This document shows, one piece after another, positions 4,937 through 9,008 of a DNA stretch of 9,008 bases. This stretch comes from Acidimicrobiales bacterium. GTDB taxonomy: Bacteria > Actinomycetota > Acidimicrobiia > Acidimicrobiales > SZUA-35. The DNA is taken from NCBI GenBank assembly GCA_013003325.1, contig JABDJU010000182.1, positions 1-9,008 of the forward strand. The letters run 5' to 3'. The notes under the pieces were generated by a model, which worked only from the letters and a program-made list of their open reading frames with translations, was not told the DNA's origin and did not search any database. Both the position numbers and the translations under genes were made by a program. Within the stretch, counting starts at the first letter, position 1. Every line of letters starts with the position of its first letter.

Positions 4937-6131
4937 TCTTCTCGAACCGGGTGACGACCTCGACGTGGCTGGTCTGGTTGAACATGTCGACCACGGCCAC
5001 GTCGGTGACGGCGTAGCCCGCAGAGGTCAGAAGTCCCGCATCACGCCCCAGAGCAGCTGCATCGCAGCTGACCAGCACGACCACCGCGGCGGCGGATGCC
5101 ACGATCGTTTCCGCGCCGCCGGCGGCAAGTCCCGCCCGGGCCGGGTCGGCGATCACGGCGTCGGCCCGCACCGGCTTCCACCGTTCAAATCGCGCGTGCT
5201 CGATCCGTGCGTGCGGAGCGTTCACCCGTGCGTCGGCAACTGCGGCTGAATTCGTCTCCACTGCAATCACCGAACCAGAATCACTCCAGCCCCGTCCAAC
5301 GGTGGCCGAGAACAAACCCCCGCCGGCGTAGGCATCGATCAGCACTCCGGATCGATCCACCCCATGGAGGGCCCTATCGGCCAGCTCGACGAGCAGCTCG
5401 GCGCCCTGGGGAGACGATTGGAAAAAGGCTCCGGCGGAAATTCGAAGACGCGTGCCTGAGACGATTTCGTGCACGTGAGCGGTCGGCCCGTCGCCGACTC
5501 GCACGACGCTGACATCCTCCGGCGCGGTGACCTCGCCGGGTTCGCCGTCGACCACCAGCATCCGCTCACCGGTTCTGGCACCGACCCGGAGGGAAACCTC
5601 GGTTGACCCTGGACACAATGCGTCTTGGATCAGTCCGTCGACGAGCGGATGGGCGACCTCGCACGACTCGGGTCGGAACCCGTCATTGGATCTCCGGCGC
5701 CGGTAGCACAGCCTCCCGTTCCCATCGACCAGCATCCGCACACCGGTGCGATAGGCCGATGCAGGAAGACTGCGGGCCGAACGGATCGTGAGCGATGTGG
5801 TGTCGAGCTTTCCGACTCGGCGCAGCGCATCTTCCACCATCGCCACCCTCAGACGTCGTTGACCCTGCTCGGACACGTGCTGCCAGTCGCAGCCTCCGCA
5901 ACGATGTGGACCGACCGCATGGGCACAGCTCGGGTCGACCCGATCGAGCGACGGCTCGAGCACCTCGATCACCTCTGACTCAGCGAATCGGGAACGTTCG
6001 CTCGTGATCTGAGCCCGCACCCGTTCGGTGGGGATCGCACCGGCCACGAAGGTCACCCTGCGATTGGAATCGAGGCCGAGTCCCTTGCCGCCGACGGCAA
6101 TTCGGTCGACGGTGAGTTCCACCTCATCCAC
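4929..6131 (-). CDS. Class I SAM-dependent RNA (uracil-5-)-methyltransferase, TrmA/RlmD family
   Basis: Transfers a methyl group from S-adenosylmethionine to C5 of a uridine in rRNA or tRNA. A TRAM RNA-binding domain occupies about residues 4-58. An iron-sulfur site is suggested by C69, C78 and C81 (CGGCDWQH) and C157. The substrate and SAM region has FFQSSPQGAELLV (236-248), motif I DAYAGGGLF (266-274) and DPARAGL (329-335). The catalytic nucleophile is C356 in VSCDAAALGRD (354-364), and E391 in SHVEVVTRFE (388-397) is the expected base. Motif I has Ala where RumA-type enzymes often have Cys, and DPAR replaces DPPR. Whether it acts on rRNA or tRNA cannot be told. Start is uncertain: GTG at 6131 suits a leaderless message (CAGTAT 6 nt upstream); GTG at 6122 has GGGGGAG 8 nt upstream and would give MELTVDR, a typical TRAM start. 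The stop overlaps the CAP gene. Confidence 0.9.
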   Translation of the reverse strand: MDEVELTVDRIAVGGKGLGLDSNRRVTFVAGAIPTERVRAQITSERSRFAESEVIEVLEPSLDRVDPSCAHAVGPHRCGGCDWQHVSEQGQRRLRVAMVEDALRRVGKLDTTSLTIRSARSLPASAYRTGVRMLVDGNGRLCYRRRRSNDGFRPESCEVAHPLVDGLIQDALCPGSTEVSLRVGARTGERMLVVDGEPGEVTAPEDVSVVRVGDGPTAHVHEIVSGTRLRISAGAFFQSSPQGAELLVELADRALHGVDRSGVLIDAYAGGGLFSATVGRGWSDSGSVIAVETNSAAVADARVNAPHARIEHARFERWKPVRADAVIADPARAGLAAGGAETIVASAAAVVVLVSCDAAALGRDAGLLTSAGYAVTDVAVVDMFNQTSHVEVVTRFEKIS

Positions 6132-6136
6132 TCCCC

Positions 6137-6143
6137 CATACTG
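6137..6143. promoter_or_regulatory. Candidate overlapping divergent -10 elements between the methyltransferase gene and rpe
   Basis: CATACTG reads as CATACT on the plus strand, ending 7 nt before the rpe GTG at 6150, and as CAGTAT on the minus strand, ending 6 nt before the methyltransferase GTG at 6131. Both are imperfect -10 matches. The two genes are only 18 bp apart, so their promoters must overlap or lie in the coding regions. GGAG (6143-6146) is a possible short-spaced ribosome-binding site for rpe. Confidence 0.35.
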
Positions 6144-6149
6144 GAGCCC

Positions 6150-6845
6150 GTGCCAACCACTTCCACGCCTGCGATCAAGATCATCCCGTCGGTGCTACCC
6201 GCCGATTTCGCCCGGCTCGGCGATGAGTGTCGTGCGCTCGAACAGGCCGGAGTCGATCGCATCCAGTTCGATGTGATGGACGGCCGCTTCGTCCCGAATC
6301 TGACCTTCGGACCCGACGTGATCGCATCGGTCAGACCGGCGGTGTCAGTGCCCTTCGAGGCTCATCTGATGATCGAACAGCCCGATCACCTGATCGGCGG
6401 CTTCATCGACGCGGGCTGCGGATTGATCATCGTGCACGAAGAGACCTGTGCCCATCTGCACCGGACGCTTGCCCTCATCAAGGATCTCGGCGCTTCGGCG
6501 GCGGTTGCACTCAACCCCCACACCCCGATCGACCGGGTGGCCCACGTTCTCGACCTGCTCGACATGGTGCTCGTGATGACCGTGAACCCTGGGTTCGGTG
6601 GCCAGCAGTACATCGCGTCCATGGAGCCAAAGGTCAGGGCGATGCGTGAACTGCTCGATACCGCCGAGCACTGGATCGACCTCGAAGTCGATGGCGGTAT
6701 CAGTGACGCAACCGTCGAAGGCGCCGCCCGAGCTGGCGCCAACGTGTTGATCTCAGGGTCCTGGCTGTTCCGTCACGCCGACGGGCTGGCTGCGGCGGTG
6801 TCCGAACTCCGCACCCTCGCCACCGCCGCCTACGCCCAACGGTAA
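6150..6845 (+). CDS. rpe: Ribulose-phosphate 3-epimerase
   Basis: Interconverts D-ribulose 5-phosphate and D-xylulose 5-phosphate in the pentose-phosphate pathway or Calvin cycle; a cytoplasmic TIM barrel. The 231-residue product has the expected length. Family landmarks in order: IIPSVLPADFARLG (11-24), FDVMDGRFVPNLTFG (40-54), FEAHLMI (69-75), IVHEE (94-98), LMSVNPGFGGQ-like VMTVNPGFGGQQ (142-153), LEVDGGI (178-184) and the phosphate-binding ISGSWLF (201-207). Metal and acid-base residues D41, H72 and D181 are present. The usual first ligand, a His two residues before D41, is Gln (Q39). Start is GTG at 6150; the family core begins about residue 9, so no in-frame start further downstream would be as good. 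It is divergent from the methyltransferase and converges on clpP. No pathway partner is adjacent. Confidence 0.95.
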   Translation: MPTTSTPAIKIIPSVLPADFARLGDECRALEQAGVDRIQFDVMDGRFVPNLTFGPDVIASVRPAVSVPFEAHLMIEQPDHLIGGFIDAGCGLIIVHEETCAHLHRTLALIKDLGASAAVALNPHTPIDRVAHVLDLLDMVLVMTVNPGFGGQQYIASMEPKVRAMRELLDTAEHWIDLEVDGGISDATVEGAARAGANVLISGSWLFRHADGLAAAVSELRTLATAAYAQR

Positions 6846-6851
6846 CGTCTG

Positions 6852-6887
6852 CCGAAATTCCGTCCCCGACCGCGACGGAACTCTCGG
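6852..6887. terminator. Hairpin between convergent rpe and clpP, possible bidirectional terminator
   Basis: Arms TTCCGTC (6858-6864) and GACGGAA (6874-6880) are perfectly complementary around a 9-nt loop. After a small internal loop, CCGA (6852-6855) pairs with TCGG (6884-6887). The hairpin almost fills the 52-bp gap between the two stop codons. There is no T run on either strand, so it would be a stem-only terminator or an mRNA 3'-end stabiliser. Confidence 0.45.
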
Positions 6888-6897
6888 TGCGAGGGAC

Positions 6898-7491
6898 CTA
6901 GATCTCGCCGGCCTTGGCGATCACGCGGTCGAACAGGCCATACTCCTGGGCCTCGGCGGCGGTGAACCACTTGTCGCGGTCGGAGTCGCGTTCGATTTCC
7001 TCGACCGTGCGACCACTGTGGAGGGCGATCAATTCAGCCATTTGGCGCTTCATCTTGATCAGGTTCTCGGCCTGGATTGCAATGTCGGTTGCCTGACCCT
7101 GGATGCCGGCCGACGGCTGGTGCATCAGGATTCGAGCGTGCGGGAGGGCATAGCGCTTGCCGCGTGCTCCGGCGGTCAGCAGGAACTGGCCCATGGAAGC
7201 GCCGAGACCGAGGCACACCGTGGCGACGTCTGGTTTGATGAACTGCATCGTGTCATAGATCGCCATACCGGCGGTCACCGATCCTCCGGGCGAGTTGATG
7301 TAGAGCCAGATGTCTTTTTCGGCATCCTGGCCGGCGAGGAACAGCATCTGGGCGGCGAGCTGATTGGCGATGTCGTCGTCGACCTGCGAGCCCAGGAACA
7401 CGATGCGTTCCTTGAGCAACTGGTTGTAGATGTCGAAGCCGAAACCGCCGGGCTGGGCCTCAGCGGTTGGCATACCGGGGATGGTCGTCAT
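6898..7491 (-). CDS. clpP: ATP-dependent Clp protease proteolytic subunit
   Basis: Serine protease subunit that forms tetradecameric chambers and degrades proteins fed by ClpX or ClpC. The 197-residue product carries the catalytic triad S99 (GLGASMGQ), H124 (MHQPSAG) and D173 (SDRDKW), each exactly two residues after the E. coli mature positions. YINSPGGSVTAGMAIYDTM (64-82) is the substrate-strand/oligomerisation region; IYNQLLKERIVFLG (21-34) leads the fold. The ATG at 7491 was chosen because TAGCCT lies 8 nt upstream and the longer TTG option at 7509 would only add six residues. It is downstream of rdgB by 45 bp on the same strand. Unlike the common tig-clpP-clpX or tandem clpP1-clpP2 arrangements, no second clpP, tig or clpX flanks it here, although its own promoter is predicted. 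Confidence 0.96.
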   Translation of the reverse strand: MTTIPGMPTAEAQPGGFGFDIYNQLLKERIVFLGSQVDDDIANQLAAQMLFLAGQDAEKDIWLYINSPGGSVTAGMAIYDTMQFIKPDVATVCLGLGASMGQFLLTAGARGKRYALPHARILMHQPSAGIQGQATDIAIQAENLIKMKRQMAELIALHSGRTVEEIERDSDRDKWFTAAEAQEYGLFDRVIAKAGEI

Positions 7492-7499
7492 AGCGTCCC

Positions 7500-7505
7500 A
7501 GGCTA
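7500..7505 (-). promoter_or_regulatory. Predicted -10 box of clpP, leaderless-type
   Basis: TAGCCT on the minus strand ends 8 nt before the ATG at 7491, inside the 45-bp rdgB-clpP gap. There is no strong Shine-Dalgarno sequence (only GGGA). It suggests clpP has its own promoter besides any readthrough from rdgB. Confidence 0.4.
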
Positions 7506-7536
7506 CCAATCGACCGGGCGACTCCGAGGTATGCGG

Positions 7537-8106
7537 TCACCGCCCAACCGATTCCGGATCGAGCGCCTCGAGCAGCGCCCGGAGCGCCAACCCACGGTGT
7601 GAGATCGCGTTCTTTTCGACCTTCGACATCTCTGCAAATGTGCGGCCATCGCCCGCCGTTGGAACGAACACCGGGTCATAACCGAAGCCGCCCTCACCGC
7701 ACGGCTCGGCGGTGAGGGTGCCTTCGGCAACCCCTTCCACCACCACATCGTCACGACCATCGGGATGGGTCAGCACCAGCACCGTACGAAACCGCGCCGA
7801 CCGCCGTGAGATCCCAATCATTTCCCTCAACAGCCGCCGCCAACCGCCATACCGGGCGGTTCGCACCCCGGGGGCGCCGTCGAGCGCATCGACGAACAGC
7901 CCGGTGTCATCGGCCAGTGCCGGCTCGCCGGTTGCCTCGCATACCTCGCGGGCCTTCTTGGCAGCGTTTCCCTCCAGCGTGTCGAGGTCTTCGATCGTGT
8001 CGGGCAGGCCCTCCGGCCTCGATTCGACTTCGATCTCGAGTGGTGACAACAGATCGGAGATCTCTGCCACTTTGCCCGGGTTCTGGGTCGCCAGCACCAG
8101 TCTCAT
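7537..8106 (-). CDS. rdgB: XTP/dITP diphosphatase (RdgB/HAM1 family)
   Basis: Hydrolyses non-canonical purine triphosphates (dITP, XTP, ITP) to monophosphates and pyrophosphate, keeping them out of nucleic acids. 189 residues. Motifs: LATQNPGKVAEI (5-16, phosphate binding, K12), TLEGNAAKKA (43-52, E45), ADDTGLFVDAL (65-75, catalytic D67), PGVRTARYGG (79-88), GEGGFGYDPVF (137-147) and SHRGLAL (169-175, base recognition). The segment between ARYGG and RRSARF is several residues shorter than usual and lacks the typical acidic-Asn-Asn-KLL stretch. Starts at ATG 8106, 8 nt after the rph stop, with no clear ribosome-binding site, so translation is probably coupled to rph. The rph-rdgB pair is a conserved actinobacterial linkage. 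Confidence 0.94.
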   Translation of the reverse strand: MRLVLATQNPGKVAEISDLLSPLEIEVESRPEGLPDTIEDLDTLEGNAAKKAREVCEATGEPALADDTGLFVDALDGAPGVRTARYGGWRRLLREMIGISRRSARFRTVLVLTHPDGRDDVVVEGVAEGTLTAEPCGEGGFGYDPVFVPTAGDGRTFAEMSKVEKNAISHRGLALRALLEALDPESVGR

Positions 8107-8114
8107 GGTGTCGG

Positions 8115-8834
8115 TCAGCCGCGATCGGGTCGAGGCTCAGGCGGTGTGGCCAGGAGCTCGGTCTGGGCGGTTGTGATCAGGGCGATGCCGTGCTGGCCCA
8201 GATCCATGAGCTCGTTGAGCTCGTCTCGGCTGAACACGTCGCCCTCGGCGGTTCCCTGCACCTCGATGATGCCGCCGCTACCGGTCATCACGATGTTCAT
8301 GTCGACCTCAGCATTCACATCCTCCTCGTAGGGCAGATCGAGGCGGGCGTCGCCATCGACGATGCCAACACTGATGGCGGCGCAGGTGTCGAGAAAGGGA
8401 TCATGGTCGAGCCCGAGGCGGGTCACGGCGTCATGCAAGGCCACGAAGCCGCCGCAGATCGAGGCGGTACGGGTGCCGCCGTCGGCCTGGAGCACGTCGC
8501 AGTCGACGGTGATGCTGCTCTCGCCGAGCTTGCTCAGGTCGACGACCGCGCGGAGACTGCGTCCGATCAGCCGTTGGATCTCCTGGTCCCGGCCCGAGGT
8601 CCGACGCCGGATTCGCTCCGGGCTGGAGCCGGGCAGCATGTTGTATTCGGCGGTTACCCAGCCTCGTCCGGTGTTTCGCATCCAACGGGGTACGTCCTCT
8701 TCCACCGACGCCGTGCACAGCACGTGGGTGCGTCCGAACTTCACCAGCACCGAGCCGTCGGCCATGTCGGTGAAGTCGCGTTCGAAGGAAAGGGGCCGGA
8801 GCTCGTTGTTCTCTCGTGAATCGGGTCGGGTCAT
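8115..8834 (-). CDS. rph: Ribonuclease PH
   Basis: Phosphorolytic 3'-5' exoribonuclease that trims tRNA 3' ends using inorganic phosphate; forms a hexameric ring. 239 residues, the family's usual length. Motifs: VLVKFGRTHVLCTASVEEDVPRW (29-51), GWVTAEYNMLPGS (58-70), the arginine-rich RIRRRTSGRDQEIQRLIGRSLRA (74-96) including the phosphate-binding arginine region, DCDVLQADGGTRTASI (111-126), EDVNAEVDMNIVM (171-183) and IIEVQGTAEG (189-198). The ATG at 8834 has GGTGAG six nt upstream and TACGGT 9 nt upstream. First gene of the rph-rdgB-clpP minus-strand cluster. In mycobacteria rph-rdgB follows murI and an MBL-fold gene; whether the same holds here lies outside the window. Confidence 0.96.
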   Translation of the reverse strand: MTRPDSRENNELRPLSFERDFTDMADGSVLVKFGRTHVLCTASVEEDVPRWMRNTGRGWVTAEYNMLPGSSPERIRRRTSGRDQEIQRLIGRSLRAVVDLSKLGESSITVDCDVLQADGGTRTASICGGFVALHDAVTRLGLDHDPFLDTCAAISVGIVDGDARLDLPYEEDVNAEVDMNIVMTGSGGIIEVQGTAEGDVFSRDELNELMDLGQHGIALITTAQTELLATPPEPRPDRG

Positions 8835-9008
8835 AGGGCGCTCACCGTACTGTTCGACCGATGGTTTGGGGACTCTCGCCCACCGGGGGGCGCGAATCGG
8901 CGGCCGCCCACCTCAACTTGATAGGCACACGTTCCCAACCCTCTATCGGTCCCCGCCGTCGATATGCCACTGTGCAATCCAGCGACGCACAGACCGGTTG
9001 CGCACATG
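8835..9008. other. Right-edge region without an assignable gene
   Basis: 174 bp upstream of rph. Because the DNA is GC-rich, all three minus frames are largely open. One, ending in TAG at 8943-8945, would encode a plausible C-terminal tail (RRWIAQWHIDGGDR); another runs to a TGA overlapping the rph ATG. Third-position GC does not separate them, so I do not call a CDS. The minus strand holds two direct copies of GGTGGGCG (8878-8885 and 8905-8912) flanking a G/C-only stretch with a GGCGGCCGCC palindrome. The final ATG (9006-9008, plus) could open a divergent gene, but nothing else supports it. Confidence 0.4.
8844..8849 (-). promoter_or_regulatory. Possible -10 box of the rph-rdgB(-clpP) transcript
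   Basis: TACGGT on the minus strand ends 9 nt before the rph ATG, so transcription would start within about 2 nt of the start codon. The hexamer overlaps GGTGAG, which is also a fair ribosome-binding site, and only one of the two roles may be real. Confidence 0.3.

Noticed and set aside
7806..8819. Plus-strand open frame of about 337 codons across rph and rdgB
   Set aside because: Antisense shadow of two well-supported genes on the minus strand.
8943..9008. C-terminal end of an upstream gene on the minus strand
   Set aside because: Only 21 codons are visible, other frames are equally open and base composition does not discriminate; kept only as a note.

Overview
The window is high-GC, densely packed bacterial chromosome with several GTG starts and almost no non-coding DNA. 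The rph-rdgB linkage, the apparent leaderless starts (a TANNNT hexamer 7-9 nt before the start codon with little or no Shine-Dalgarno sequence), the chromosomally encoded tRNA CCA end and a secreted CAP-DUF4214 protein suggest an actinobacterium, perhaps of the Acidimicrobiia type. That taxonomic call is inference and no marker in the window proves it.

Layout, left to right: (1) the 3' part of an acetylpolyamine amidohydrolase / class II histone deacetylase-like gene (+), ending in a 4-bp CTAG that also holds the stop of a convergent VOC/glyoxalase-fold gene (-). (2) A non-coding stretch with a long imperfect inverted repeat (1445-1521), then tRNA-Arg(UCU) (-). (3) A class I glutamine amidotransferase-like hydrolase of the PuuD / peptidase C26 family (-), with a perfect dyad overlapping its predicted -10 box. 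(4) An unrecognised coiled-coil protein (-) transcribed divergently from the ribosome-biogenesis GTPase EngB/YsxC (+). (5) A secreted CAP-domain protein with two DUF4214 repeats (+), overlapping tail to tail by an 8-bp palindrome with a TrmA/RlmD-type RNA m5U methyltransferase (-). (6) Ribulose-phosphate 3-epimerase (+), divergent from the methyltransferase across about 18 bp. (7) A minus-strand cluster rph - rdgB - clpP (RNase PH, XTP/dITP pyrophosphatase, Clp protease subunit), converging on rpe through a 52-bp spacer with a hairpin. (8) 174 bp at the right edge with no gene I can assign confidently.

Most genes are housekeeping: RNA processing and modification, ribosome assembly, nucleotide-pool cleaning, proteolysis and the pentose-phosphate pathway. 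The acetylpolyamine amidohydrolase-like and PuuD-like genes could both serve polyamine catabolism, but they lie on opposite strands and are not an operon. I see no phage, transposase, CRISPR array, toxin-antitoxin or defence system. The points most worth a second look are the inverted repeat beside the tRNA, the unrecognised coiled-coil protein, the operator-like dyad at the PuuD-like gene, the recurring leaderless start pattern and the metal-ligand substitution in Rpe.
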